Positions 46,129 through 59,229 of a DNA stretch of 64,000 bases are shown here, piece by piece (the stretch's first letter is position 1; each line of letters opens with the position of its first letter). Below the pieces are notes generated by a model. That model searched no databases and was not told where the DNA came from. It saw only the letters and a program-made list of their open reading frames with translations. Origin of the DNA: Dioctria linearis (lineage: Eukaryota; Arthropoda; Insecta; Diptera; Asilidae); contig OZ005740.1 of the NCBI GenBank assembly GCA_963930735.1, positions 242,127,192-242,191,191 on the forward strand, written 5' to 3'. A program made the translations under genes and the position numbers.

Positions 46129-47726
46129 GGGGCGTATTTCATAAAACTATTAGTCTAATACTAATAATTTCCAAGTTATTAGGTCTAATAAATTATGGAC
46201 TATTATTATAGTGTTTCATAAAAATGTTCTCGAGTACGAATAATTCTCTTGCAATTGTCATAGAAATTATTGGTGCAGCTTCAAACTATTAGTGTAGATT
46301 TGCTGACTAATAACTATCAAACTACGGCTGCGATAATAATTATTAGTAAATATCTCGCAAATATTTGTTTCCAAGAACAGCAAAACTGTGAACAAACAAC
46401 TAAACATTTGCATTACATTCTTATCGGTTTTGAATTCAAATTCTGCAGATTTAAATTGTTAAGTGATAAGACTCAGAGACGAAAGTAATCAAAAGAAATG
46501 AAACTTGATGGTGTTGTTATTTCGTCGTCGGCAACTTCCTCTTCATTTAATGTTTGCTAATTGTCGCAGTTTTGAAAGATCATGTGCGTAACCCTTAAAT
46601 GAATAAGGCAAGGAAACTTTTCTTTAAAATACCCATTCTATTATCAAAATTTGTGCAGCGGGATCTTCTAAATCATTATTTTTAAGGGTAATCAACCATT
46701 CTTTAAGCGGGTACCACAAATCGCCTAAAAGTATTGACCATGGGTGTGGGCGCCTGCCATTTTTCATTTTTCTATATGGTGTACATACTATTCATTCCAT
46801 TTAGCACTGCAATATTAAAATTGTAGGTCGGGTCCACAGACTAACATACAGTTAATGGAATTATTGCCGTGGCGGACAATGAAATGGTTTTCATTCGTCT
46901 ATGGCGCATCAATGCCGATAAGGCTACGATCTATAGAGCCAACAACTCCAGACAAGCGCTACAATAAATAAAATTTTAAACAACATCGTCGAGAGCGTCC
47001 GGCCATTTTACTATTAGTGGAAAAACTTTGTCATTAATTACACTAACCACGTCCTTGATTACGTGGCAAACGGTCGCTTTTGAAATACCGTGAATATCTG
47101 CTATTCCGTGGTACTGGCCTCGGCTCTCTAATCAGTGAAGGGCTATTACTAGCCTCTGCTTTGATTATAGAGCACAGTTTTGATTTTTTGGAGTTTCAAG
47201 ATAGGGTCTAATTCGTGGCAACAATTCGTGGCAACCAGTATTTAATGCTTTTACTACACCAGCATTAAATTCATACCTTGTAGTTAGTCCATAATTAATC
47301 CTCTGCTCTTCATAAAACTCTTCATCACTTTCCGAAAGCATTTTCAAACGATTGAAAATAAACAAAAATTATTGCAAAATGTCACAGTTACGGCTAAAAA
47401 TATATGGATTTTAATCCTTCACGAATGAACAACTTCGTCTTACTAAACACAGTTTTCTTATTAGGCTACTTTACCCACGTAATTGGATTAATAAAAAAAT
47501 TATTACTAGCTATTAGCGCAGCACTAATACTTATTAGTACAAGAGCTTCTATGAAACTGAATCTTCATGCAGTAAAAATTTCCCACTAATACTTATTTGC
47601 GGCGTTGCAATAATAGCTTAATACTGTACGAAGAATATATATGAAACTCAATGGACTAATAATTTGAGAAATATTGGTAAATTTGCTAATAATTATTAGA
47701 CTAACAATTTTATGGTGTCGTTTCCC
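46129..47726 (-). mobile_element. PIF/Harbinger remnant
   Basis: The left end GGGGCGTATTTCATAAAACT then ATTAGTCTAATA, and the right end read inward GGGAAACGACACCATAAAAT then TGTTAGTCTAATA, form imperfect AT-rich TIRs of about 35 bp. More TTATTAG-type motifs follow inside. No 3 bp duplication is evident. The nuclease pseudogene lies between on the minus strand. Confidence 0.65.
46620..47365 (-). pseudogene. Harbinger DDE nuclease, decayed
   Basis: The N-terminal ORF 47365-47165 has FYEEQRINYGLTTRYEFNAG, like the start of Harbinger transposases. Further down the minus strand are ISKATVCHVIKDV-like sequence (GISKATVC and VIKDVV, about 47090-47050) and FSTNSKMAGRS. Then come GVVGSIDRSLIGIDAP (GxIDG... 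with G changed to R, first catalytic D), TNENHFIVRHGNNSINCMLV and CGPDLQF (about 46950-46815), and a decayed continuation to about 46650. Multiple stops and frameshifts. Confidence 0.7.
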
Positions 47727-50725
47727 ATGACTTTTAAATTTTTAAATGTCGAATTTTAGATTTGAAAATAAGTATTGCATATATTTACTATAATCGCTAA
47801 CTAAAGATTATTAAGTTGACTAAGTTTAACTGTTTTTACCTATCGCAGCTCATCGCTCACCGCGCGCCAATATGAAATTGCGCTATAAGAAATGATTCCA
47901 GATAATGAAACAATAAATAAGACGACTGCACTCATAAAGTTAGCGTTACTATCCAACATATGGCATTAAGGCCTAATATTTCGGTAAAGCCTGTATGGCT
48001 TTATATCTAAAGTTATATTCTAAAGTGAAATAAGACCATATTTAAAATTTTTCAAATATGCCCATGTTTTAGTTTCCAAAGTGAAATAATAAGACCATAC
48101 TAGCAACATATGGTTTTATTGCATATGGCGCTTTTTCACGACAGAATTTTTATTCCAAATAACTACTTTAACTAAGTCCTATATACTAAGTCCTAGAAAT
48201 AGCAATATTTCTTACGGTTTATACATACCTATACTACTTCAACCATATTCTGGAAAACAAGAAAAAAAAGGAAAATGATTTTAAGCGTAACAGACATACA
48301 ATAAACACATAGTTTTGCACACAGCCGACCCTTAATAACAACAACAAAACTGCAGCAAAATTTAAAGCCATAATTATATGAAAGAAACTAAAGACAGGTG
48401 GTGCCTGCTGTCTGCCTTCTTGTGTAAAAAATAATATTTCTGCATTTCATGCTTACAACGAAGGGTACAGGAAAATATAATAAGCGTTACCATATGCTTT
48501 CTTACGTTATTTTAACTATTTACTGCCGCAGTTTCGTTAATTTTATTCCTTCAAATTGCTTCCTGGCTTTGCACCTTGAAGATTTTATCAGCGATTGATT
48601 TGATAAATATGTCTTGACTTGGTAGCCATATTTTATGCGTTAAGAATAAAAAAAATGATTGAAAGAAATTTATATTAGTTCGGTAAACACTTCTAGAGCA
48701 TCTCGCCGTACGGACACCCAAGTTGATAGACAGCATAAAAAACTGAATTCACTCAAAATGTAGAGCAACTCAACATAATTGCAACGACCATCGGCGTCAG
48801 TGAAGCAGTCATGATGCCATTAAGGCTTACCATAAATATGCCTTGTTTGATCAGATGAAATTTCTACCGAAAAACTTTAAGAAGACCCTAAAGTGGCGCA
48901 CACGCCACCCTGATAATATTTCCAGGTATACCTAGTAACCACCTGTTCTTATTTGTAACTGTGTGGTAATACGAGCACACTTTTTAGTGAGCAATGAAAA
49001 AGTTCCCAACCGCAATTTTTCAGACCATTGAGTGCGAAATAAGAAAATCGCAAAAAAGTGTCGCCCTTTTAATACGATCATGAAACCTTTCGTAGGCTTT
49101 CGCGAATGATAATGTATGTTCAAGAAATTGCAGTTGCTGTCGTTATGTCCTCCGAGCGTAGTCGGCCAGATGGTGCGGCAAATTAAAATTTCTTTCGTTT
49201 CACACCTTATTAAATTTTAACCCGTAAATGGATTTCATTTTCAACTTTCCAGGTGGAAAAATTCAATCGCGTTTTTTTTATTAAACCAAGTCTATTTAAA
49301 TTAATTGGAAGACATTATTGAACCCAAGAAGGAAGTATTTCATATTATGGGGCTGGAAATATTAGCTTGTTGGCCACACCTTCAATTGGTAAACAAGTGA
49401 GTTCAACTGACATGAAAATTGTAACTTTATTTATGGGGAATAAAGGTATCCTTTAACGTAACAAGAAAGGCTTAAAGGAAACGTATGAATGTATAAGAAA
49501 TTTACAGTGTTAGACGTGGAAGCTGTAAATCCAAGCAAATCCCTGCTGCTTCCTGGGAAGTTCAAAAATTAAATGCCAGCTTCCGTGAGAGCTGTGGGGC
49601 TTTACCTTTGCGACAAGCTAAGAAAATTTACGAAACAGCAGCATAGTGCCCTCAGAGATGTTCAGTTTAAATTGTATTACTCGACAGCTAACGTAGGAAG
49701 ACATATCTAATGCTGGACATACGTTACGTCGCTTATTCGATTGGAACATTTAAAGGTAATTTAATGTCCGAAGTAAGACTATGCAGTAAATGTAATATGC
49801 GACTTTACGACTTTCTGAGTATATTTTCGTTACAATATGCAGAGTACTTCGACTCAAATGTCCAATTACCCCTTGCCAAACATACATTTAAAAGGATGTG
49901 GGGAGCACCCTTTCTAGTCACAGAACAATGAATTTGGTTACAGTGAGTAAGTCAGGAAGAACGCCCTCCCCATAGTTTCTTTAGAAACATTGAATTGCTA
50001 ACAAAGCATGAATTTAACTTGTTTTTGTGGACACACTTACCACAAAGGCATTCATTAGTTCACCATTCATAGGTTATAGGTTAGGTTAGGTATAGGTCAG
50101 CTTATTACTGTTTTACACATAATTTAAGCTGACATTGCAAAAGTATAGTCAATTGGATTGCGAACAGGAAAGACAGTTTCTGTAAAATGGATGGCATCAA
50201 TTATTACATAATTTTTTGCTTAAGTGTGCTAAATTTTAATGTCATACGACAAATTATTTTTCCAACTATAAATAACGTTGAATTTATGAAAACATTAATA
50301 ACCGTTCGGTATTATAGTTAATATAAACATTTATATAATAATAAAGAAAAATAGGTTAAAACGATTACAAATATTAATTATATTATTAAGAGAAACATGA
50401 AAAAAACTCTTTGTGTGTTCGCTTATTCTGGCTGCTTTTTACAACTAACGTTTTTCTTTTTAGAAAAAGCAAAAAGTGCCTACTAATCGATCGATTCTTA
50501 TATATTTACAGGATGGCAAAGTTACTCCCAGTCACGTTCCCCTGTAGAGAACCATGAAATTTTAAAGGTTGGGAATTTTTGATTTTCATCAAGACGAAGG
50601 CTTTTGGTTTTGGATTCTAGTTACTTTATTTATTTATTTATTCTGTTCATCTGTTTATTATTACCATAAAGAGTCAAATGTAATGTCCTCTATGCACAGC
50701 AGTAGCTAGAACCAGATTAAAGGTA
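47727..50725. other. No recognisable feature (3 kb)
   Basis: Several ORFs of 60-73 codons show no family motif. A GGTTAGGTTAGG stretch near 50080 is only a short simple repeat. Confidence 0.4.
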
Positions 50726-51589
50726 CACAGAAAAAAATTCGGGTGTTCAATGAGGTCCGTACATTTTCGGAGTACATTTGTCCTTTTAAAGCGGTGTAAC
50801 TATTATTTCTCATAAATATAATTTTACCAAACTCCGACATAGGATAATTATTACTGTGTACGGTGAATATTCAGAACTTCTTCATAAGTAGGATATATAC
50901 CCCGATCAGAAATGCATTCGAAACACCTATTTTGTGTAATTTTAAACCGAATCGTGTACAAATCACGATTTCAATGTTTCCTTCGAATAGGAATTGCCCA
51001 GTAGGTATGCGTTATTGAAAAATAAAAATATTTTGATTTTAGATAATATCCAAAGCTTCTTACTGCATCAAAATTAAATAGTTTTGGATATGATCTAAAA
51101 TTAAAATATTTTTAATCTGCTATAAAAGGATAAGGCCTTTACTTTTATGGAACTCCGCTCTAAAGAAATTTGCGAAGATGTTTTACGTTTAAAAAAAATA
51201 AAACTAAGTACTATCTTGAAACTTACAGCTTGCACATGTAAAATACTTGCTTCTACAAATATGAAATTATGAATGACACTATGTCATAATTTTTTCTAAG
51301 CACGATAGAACCTGTTGCATTTTACAAGTTACACAGAACGGCATTTTAAAATAAATATTTTCGAAGTTTAGCGCTAGATGGAGCTCCCCTGAATATTTTG
51401 TTATCCGGACGGATAATATTTTTAAATTTTTCATACAAAACAAGCCTCATACGGATATAGATGGGAATTTTTATACCATTCGGGATAAAAAAATAAAAAC
51501 TCCATGATCATGGGGTATAAATTATTTATAAATTCAAAATTCATGTTATCCAGCAAACGGGGTAAATTTACACCGATTTTTTTACTGTG
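50726..51589. mobile_element. Possible CACAG-ended TIR element
   Basis: The left end CACAGAAAAAAATTCGGGTG and the right end read inward CACAGTAAAAAAATCGGTGT agree with one gap and a few changes. Flanking dinucleotides are TA and TT, so no clean duplication. The 864 bp between has no coding capacity. It could be another non-autonomous CACxG-type element, or chance similarity of A-rich ends. Confidence 0.35.
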
Positions 51590-51849
51590 TTGTGCATCAA
51601 AAATTTGAAATAGGGCGCAACATTTTCGGTGCATTTGTGATACATTGGTTCAGGTGAAGGAACATCTTTTTGAAAAAAATAAACTTCTGGAACTCTCATT
51701 TTATAACAGTTTTTATATATGAACTATAACAGGTACATACAATAAGAAGAAATAAATGGACCAAACAACATGGTAGAAATATTCAATATAATTGCAATCT
51801 TCGACTTACTATACTGTGGAATTTTCGTAGCACTTTGCCAATATCTATT

Positions 51850-52955
51850 TTATCTGTTCTTTTCTATTCAAATGCAAGAAACTCCAAATCTGCCATCATC
51901 TCGTGAGCCATTGACATTCTTTCAGGCTTATTGATTGCAATTAGTGTCGAAAAGGTAAATTCGTACGATGCAATACTTCATCCGGCTGTTGCGACTGATG
52001 CAAGTAGTTCATACGTATCTCTGAAGAATTCCTTTTGTCAGTATAGAACTTCTAATATTTTTTCGTTCTGATCACGTCTACTATTCAACTCATTCAAGTA
52101 CCTTTTCACAATGGTAGCTTCTTCTTTAGAAGGAATTTTTATTACATTAAAAATAAATGCAATTACAGATTTGTACAATTATATTAAAATGTTGAACAGA
52201 CTTAAACTTTGTCCAACTCATCAAGACATAAAATTGAATCTGGTAGATTCTCATTGTCTACAATTCTTCTTTTCATCTTAGTTGTTATTATGTCACACTT
52301 TCATACTATTCCGCTTTAAATGGCGCGCAGTACTTTGACGAGAAGGCGATGCACAGCACTAATCCTCCAGATGTATTTCCTTTCCTTGCCTCTTTTCTTC
52401 CGGGAACAATTTTGAGATTCTTTCTACAATACGGTATTCTCAGCTTCTTCTATAATTATCTCATACATCTCGCCGAAGCGCGATTTCTTCCTGGACGCAT
52501 TTTATTATCGATAGGGCATCCTCCAATCCCGTGCTTCGATCCTGCCAAGCCGCATCAGCCGGTTTCAGAACACATAATATTTTTTTTGCTACTATCTTTG
52601 CCAATCGAACTTTCATATTTAATATAACGCGTTTGATGTCAACACTTTTGAATTTTCCATTTTTTCTGGAGTCTTCAAAATCAAAGAAAAATTTTCATAT
52701 ACGACTCTTGTAACGGCCAAATGTCCTGACCAAAGCTGTTCAAGTAGTCGACCAAGTAAGAGGTGGGAGGTAAGCAGCGCAAACATAGCCAGGTAGTGAC
52801 TGACTGGTCAGCGTTGGCTTGTGCAATCGTCGCGACGACTTTTATAACGTGAAGTCGCCGTAGAATACGAAATAAGTTGGCAATATTTAAAGTAGGCCAC
52901 TGTAGTTTTAAGGTAGAGCATTGCCCCTCTATTCCCTCCCCTAGCTACGGCCCTG
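51850..52955 (-). mobile_element. hAT remnant (5' end and decayed transposase)
   Basis: The 5' terminus at 52955 reads inward CAGGGCCGTAGCTAGGGGAG, matching the hAT end type at 27438 (CAGTGCCGTAGCTAG). The minus strand encodes VDIKRVILNMKVRLAKIVAK and GLEDALSIIKCVQEEI (about 52660-52480), then ASVATAG and FSTLIAINKPERMSM (about 51990-51920), the decayed dimerisation block. Frames change repeatedly, and the 3' end is not found. Confidence 0.5.
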
Positions 52956-53617
52956 CCTCTATTGTAGAATGTCTGACAAGGTAACGAAAGCAGCGAAGAT
53001 CCCAGAGGACGGGCCTCGGACAAAACTAACGAAAATTGATTGGACTTATTAAAAGAAAAAAGAAAAAATGGAGAAATACATTATCCTCAAATTAATAAGC
53101 TTAATTGGTTCCTTCTAAAAAAATTAAAAATATTCTTAAAAATCAATCAAAGCCTATATGTGCAAAGCTTCACGGATTTGACATATTACTATAAATATAA
53201 TGTGCCAATAACCTACAGTCCACCACAAAAGTGTGACCCACCCATAAATTTTACCTGTTTCTTAAAAAGGAGCAAGTACAGACGTAAATTTTATAGCCTA
53301 TTGTAAAGAAAATTTTTGCAAAATGCTAGTATACATTTGGATATGATTGATTTTTCTTTGAAATTAATTTTGAGTAATTATCTGATGTTTTCTACAAAAA
53401 TAGTACGACAAAATTATGAGCAGTTATGTACGGAAAAGGATAAATAAGAAGGACAGTTCTTCACGTAGGGTATAACTTTTTCTCTTGTTATATTTATACT
53501 TATTTTCCCTATAAATAAATTCAATAAGCTTGTTGAATTTATATAATTTATGAATTGCTCCATTGACCCAAGGGGATATTTTGGGGTAACATGTAAATGA
53601 TTTCCTCGACTGTTGAT
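52956..53617. other. No recognisable feature
   Basis: An 88-residue plus ORF (53040-53306) shows no recognised motif. Confidence 0.4.
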
Positions 53618-53670
53618 CTAGGGTATCGTAAGAATTAGTCTTAGTCCAATTCTAGCGTTTCTCCTTGCTT
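53618..53670 (+). mobile_element. DINE-1/HINE-like terminal hairpin only
   Basis: ATCTAGGGTATCGTAAGAAT then TAGTCTTAG and TCCAATTCTAGCG match the 3' subTIR, hairpin and tail of the other copies. The rest of the element is absent or unrecognisable. Confidence 0.6.
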
Positions 53671-55414
53671 TATTTTAATTTTTAAGTGCAGGCTTGTTAG
53701 GGGGCCGCATCAATTTTAACTTTACTTCAACAGCTCGTCCCTTCTCCACAGCATATACGTAGGGCTACTTTTTTAATAATCTTATCATGGCTTTTCAGCG
53801 TGAACAGCTTCTACCTTTATACTTTTTGGCTAGCTTTAAAATTACACGCTCATGAATTGTATACTTCGCACAAATCTCTTTTTATGAAACGCTATCCCAT
53901 AATGTTTAATAATATGTATGACCCGTTATACTTATTGCGAATCAGTTTTTCAAAAATCACAAAAGTCAATAATGTTCTTTTCGAGCTTTGCATATGTGGA
54001 ACAGTCTTCCATCTATTGCCTTTCTTCCGGCTTACAATTTGTGAAATTTTAAGAGTGACATACTTCAGCTCCGCTACTCTCATCGTCTCGTAATCCTACA
54101 TATATCTCTTTCCTGCCGTGCTGTTCGTTACATCATAGGGTATATTACTAAGCCAAGCTCAGGAACTTAATAATACATATTAAAAAAAAAACTACCAAGC
54201 TGCGAATGCTTCAAAGAACTGCATCACCAATTTCTGGTAAAATTATAAATTAGTAATTGGACTTAAGCGGTACATAAATTTTAGGTTCCACTGGTATTAC
54301 ATTCGCCATCGTAGATGCTTTTGTTTAGCCTGACTGTAATATGGCGAATCTGCAAATATTTACTTTTCATGGAAAGACTTCTATGAATTTTTAGATATTT
54401 TTTATTTTTATAGGGTTATTAATTTGAAAATAATGTATTTCTTCATTTTTGTTTAACTTAGTGTAATTGTCGCGGCCCAGCTTCCGTAGTACCGTAGGTA
54501 AGTGCAATCGACAGTTGTTGAGTTAATCGCCCAGTACTTCATTTTCGCACAGTGGTATACTGGCTATTGCATTATTGTTCAAATGATAACACCACAGCTC
54601 CAGGTAGCAATGACGCAATTCATAATGCACAACACATTGCACAGCGAGGTGTTGCTTTTATTCTGTTGTTAGCAAATAGCGGTGTGTAATAACAATAATA
54701 CTACAGCTGGAGGTCGCCGATGACGCAATGAATAATCGCTAAGTAACACACTTTTGCCGGTAAATATTTACATTTATTTATTGTTAACAAATTGCTGGAA
54801 ATAAGTTATTACATATTCGCAAGGTCAGATTCGCTTTCATGTAGAGGTTAACTGAGTACGAGACCACGAGGATATGACGAGCTCGGTGTTGAATTTCAGT
54901 TGGATCAGTCGTGAGGACCATTAGTGAAAAGTTAGTTAGAAAAGTTGGTGTTATCTTCCCTAAGGGGCACGACATAATAAGTTCAATCGCTTTCCCTTAG
55001 TTTTGTCCGATACTGTATAAATTGAAAGAAATTGACATGGCTTCAAAGCCCTGGAGAATACTTCCCATATGGGGCGCGTGTGAGTTCGCTTTCTCTAAAA
55101 TGTGCTATATTGATACTAATGGAAAAATGACAATTTAATTTTATATAAACTAAAGAGTGTAAACTACCATCCATAGTGGAAAATAGTCTTCTAGTAATTT
55201 AAAGCTTGTTCCTTACCTTGCCAAAGGCTACATTCACTACATACCTTACTTAACAAAATAATTAAATAGTTTTGATTGAAAAGTAGGTAATCATACCATT
55301 TTACGCTTGATAATCCTCAGATGAGTAATAATTGCATGTGTGTATGTGTCCGGAGTCCGAATCTGTAGACAGTGTGATTCGATTTCATCAGCCGACGGCA
55401 CAGCAGCATATGCA
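53671..55414. other. No recognised family; one diverged direct repeat
   Basis: Around 54590 and 54705 two similar stretches (ACAGCT(C/G)(C/G)AGGT then GATGACGCAA or AATGACGCAA) occur about 115 bp apart, suggesting an old tandem unit. Otherwise featureless. Confidence 0.35.
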
Positions 55415-55654
55415 ATTATTACTCAGCTGAGAGTTTTTGTTTGAGTAATAATAGTCATTTGGATAAGGTAAATTTTGAATAATTTTATTAGGAAAGTACA
55501 AGTACGATTCGAAATATAAAAAAGCAAGCTTAAGATTATTACTCAGCTGAGAGTTTTTGTTTGAGTAATAATAGTCATTTGGATAAGGTAAATTTTGAAT
55601 AATTTTATTAGGAAAGTACAAGTACGATTCGAAATATAAAAAAGCAAGCTTAAG
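55415..55654. repeat. Perfect-looking 120 bp tandem duplication
   Basis: ATTACTCAGCTGAGAGTTTT starts at 55418 and again at 55538. The two 120 bp units appear identical over their length. A 77-residue ORF that repeats itself is a by-product. Confidence 0.85.
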
Positions 55655-56419
55655 ATTATCAGAACATCATTTTTCTGATTGAAGATTAGTTTAGGGCGAA
55701 AAAGCTATTAAAATGAAACTTTTGTCAGTTTTAAATAAAGGCCCTGCAAATATTTTAAAATGTTCGGACTCTGTTGTGGCTCTCATGTGGTAGTGGGGGT
55801 GTCTGTTTCATGATTTGGACAGTATTCTCGAGGTTTTTGCTATAGTCCCCCTATGTAATATAGTGTCCAAATTATTACTTCGACAATTATGTAAATTGCA
55901 AATATAATAATAAATTATGATCCCGTGACATAGGTAGACAGCTATCCCGAACTGGGAAAATTAATAACTCCTTTAATATAATCTTGTAAGTCACATTACA
56001 GAGCTGTTATAACATTATTTCTTAAACACCCCTTCCGTTTTGAAGTTATGGCTCAACATAGTTAAAATTTCGGAACTTTTACTCGTCTGTTTTTTATTTA
56101 ACTACAATTTCTATCAAAAAAGAAAACATCAATGTCAATTTTTCATATTGAACTTAAAAAGCCCAAAAGCTGACCTTTAAAATAACCTTTCACACTCCTG
56201 TTACCCAAAATGTAACTCTTTCTGCGTTTTTTGCACTATTTCTTAAGCATCTCCAGCGAAAATGGCTGAAAAAGTACAATAAGTGCCAGAAAGTAGGCAA
56301 TTATCTGATCTCGGAGCGATCCCCCCCCCCCTCGAAGGGTTTATTGAATCAAAATATACACTCTTAAAATGTATACTGTAATCAAATAAGATAGAAAATA
56401 TACAAAAAAATAATCATTT
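55655..56419. other. No recognisable feature; C run at 56321-56330
   Basis: Includes a short C homopolymer. Nothing else supported. Confidence 0.4.
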
Positions 56420-56858
56420 TTAAAAAGACTACTTCTAAATCCGCACTGAAAAGTAGAAAATAATTTCTCCCTATCACAAAAGTTCTTTAGAGTTTCCCTT
56501 CATTTTCCATTTAATTAAATTTTTAAATCATCAATATTACATTTGTTTATAAAATTTCAAATTTTCAAGGTTCACAAAGAAAGCAAAGTCTGTGTAGTTG
56601 AAATTTTAATAGTACAGCAAATAACAATTTCCGAAATTGAAATGTGGAGCTCCTAAAGTTTATCAAAATAGTTAATTAAATTACAAAATAGTTAATTAAA
56701 TTACTGTGTTTTATAAACAAATGTAATATACACAATTTAAAAATTTAATTAAATGCAAAATGAAGGGAAACTCTAGATAACTTTTGTGATGTACCTACTC
56801 ATTAAGTGAAGGGAGAAATTAATTTCTATTTTTAGTGCGCATTTTAAATTTTTTTTTA
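56420..56858. repeat. Inverted repeat with arms of about 140 bp
   Basis: The left arm (56420-56560) and right arm (56700-56858) pair through AATTTCTCCCT, AGTTTCCCTTCATTTT, ATTTAATTAAATTTTTAAAT and ATTACATTTGTTTATAAAA. A spacer of about 140 bp lies between. It looks like a MITE or foldback remnant without recognised termini. Confidence 0.7.
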
Positions 56859-59229
56859 AATTTTTTTGATATTTATTTTTTGATTTTTTTTATCGAAAGC
56901 TACAAAAGCCGGGTCTATTGATGAAAAGTAGTATGTTGGGAAAATCACCATAGCTGGGGTGACTAATATCACACTCTTGCAAATATTTAATTTAAAGCAA
57001 ATAGGGGTTATGCAACATATTAACCCTACCTAATTAGGACTCCTCGAAAATTGCTTTAAGTGTCGGCTCGAAAAGAACTATTGAAAAAAGAATTTTAAAA
57101 CGCTGCCTTTAATAATTGCAACCCAGCACAGGAAATTATGGTATTTGAACGAAATGCAACCAAGCTCTATGTGAAAAACAACAGCAGTAAGACAAGGCAA
57201 GAAGTGTATAATGCTTTTTTATGTGGTACAAAATTTTACTATGCTTATCAGAAAAAACTTATATTATGTATATTAATAAAAGATGTCTCTCGATATCTGG
57301 ATGCTAATTAAATTTTCATGCTGAAACGGAAAAGGAAAGCTATACAGGGCAGTCCACAACTGATGGTTCAAACTTCAGGAGCTGATACAGGACGCTGAGT
57401 TATGAAAAAACAAAATGTGGTTTTTAGGAGGGAGAGAGTGTTTATGATTTTTGGTATATTTCCCCATAATATCTTGTATCACTCTTACTGGAGACCCATA
57501 AATGAATGAGAGAAATTATGACTAACTGTCCCAGCTTACCAAGAAACATTTCACCCCAATTTTTTTTTCAAATCTTACCCCGTTTTCCGTCAAACCGTTT
57601 TAATATTTGGCAGCACTGATGACCGCGAATTGTATTTCCAGCTTAATGTTCCAAGTGGCGATACAGGACCACAGAATTGTGCAAAACTAGCTATTTATTT
57701 TGCTGCTCATTATCTAATGTAAATACATCTCATTACAATATCGGTACATTATGTCTTCTTTTATTACTATACGTGCTAAAGATGCTTTCATTTTTAAGGA
57801 ATATAGATAGCGTGCTTCAGAAATGTGTTTGAAGAAGCATATGCAGTTTTATAATAGTATTTCCGTCCGATCCACCGAAAACTGAGCATTTGCCAGTGTT
57901 ACCAACAAAATACTGAATTTTTTATCGCACTGAAAAATTCTGCGGAACCAATTGTATAATTCGAAACTTTCCTCACCCTCGAAGATTATTTTTGAAACTT
58001 ATATATGTATGTCGAAGAGTCATTTTGATCCTTTTAATAATTGAATTGAATAAGGTAAAATAATAAAAAAAGAAAAGTTCGAAATTCAGTGATATATACT
58101 TATATATTACATGAATAGCAGCAGTTATCACTATTTTTCTGTGTATTCTACAGTTTTCCTAACACCCCATATTTAAAAAAAAAATTAACTTGAAATAATT
58201 ATTGTTTCCTTCATTAGAAATGTTTTAAATATAATGGAGTATTAAGTGGGGGATAAACTCTGTTAAACTTTGCATAAATAGCGAACATTTAGATTCCATG
58301 GGCGCGTTCAAAATTTATGGTCTAAAGCTTAAGCTATTTGTTTGCAGGCAATATAAGCTAATATTTGCACGAAATAATCTTGAACGAGCAAATTAGATTC
58401 TTCAATACTTTGACAAAATGCGTAAACAATAGATTCAATTGTGAAGGAAAGGTACAGTGGGAACTTATTTAAAGTAATAAATTCCAATGCAAAGCAATGG
58501 CTGCATTCCAAAATAACTACTTTTTAGCTCCAGTGCTCGACAACAGCTTAAATTATGCTCTCTCAAGACTACAAAAAAAAAATACCACTGACTTTGCAGA
58601 AAATAGTTTATTTGAGAAATCTTGAAAAACACAGAGTTTAAATAACCTCAGAGAATATTTAACTTGACTGATAATATAAGCAATTGATTCCTTTCCGCCC
58701 TTGATCTCGCGAAAATTTAGATACTTATGTACATCTGGAATCTTGCCATACCTATTTGATTATATGTTGAATATATTTTTATTTCCTCGGTATATACTGA
58801 GACAGGAAAGGTAAGAAATGCATCTCCGTATTCCCAGTAAAAATACAGGATTCTTCAAAAGGTATATAATTCTTGCAAAGGAAAATAACACAAATAATGA
58901 GATTTACACAGAAACTAATTACGTATTTGATGGCATATAATTATATGTAATAACGAAAGGGGAATGCCCATTTTAGGTCCGACACCTCCAGAAATGTCTT
59001 AAACGATGCACTATGATACATGTGAACATATTTTATTGACAATGTTTATTTATATTCAGAGGGGGAAAACGGTGGGAGGGGTCCATGTTTGTTCTAGTAC
59101 ATTTTGGAAAATCTATTATAGAATCCAATTCCGTTGGTCCTGAGAAGATGTTTGAGTACCCACACTCTTATACTTGCAGCCTTAAATAGCTATTTATAGC
59201 AAGGACCGAAATAACTGGTATTTTGAAAA
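56859..59229. other. No recognisable feature (2.4 kb)
   Basis: AT-rich, no supported ORF, repeat or RNA. Confidence 0.4.

Noticed and set aside
50070..50100. Telomere-like TTAGG repeats
   Set aside because: Only GGTTAGGTTAGG followed by degenerate copies; too short to call and dipterans generally lack TTAGG telomeres.
54480..54780. tRNA-like or satellite gene candidate
   Set aside because: No cloverleaf could be drawn; only a diverged direct repeat is visible.
55760..55860. Tc1-like motif (WGCLFHDL) near 55790
   Set aside because: Too short and without neighbouring catalytic motifs.
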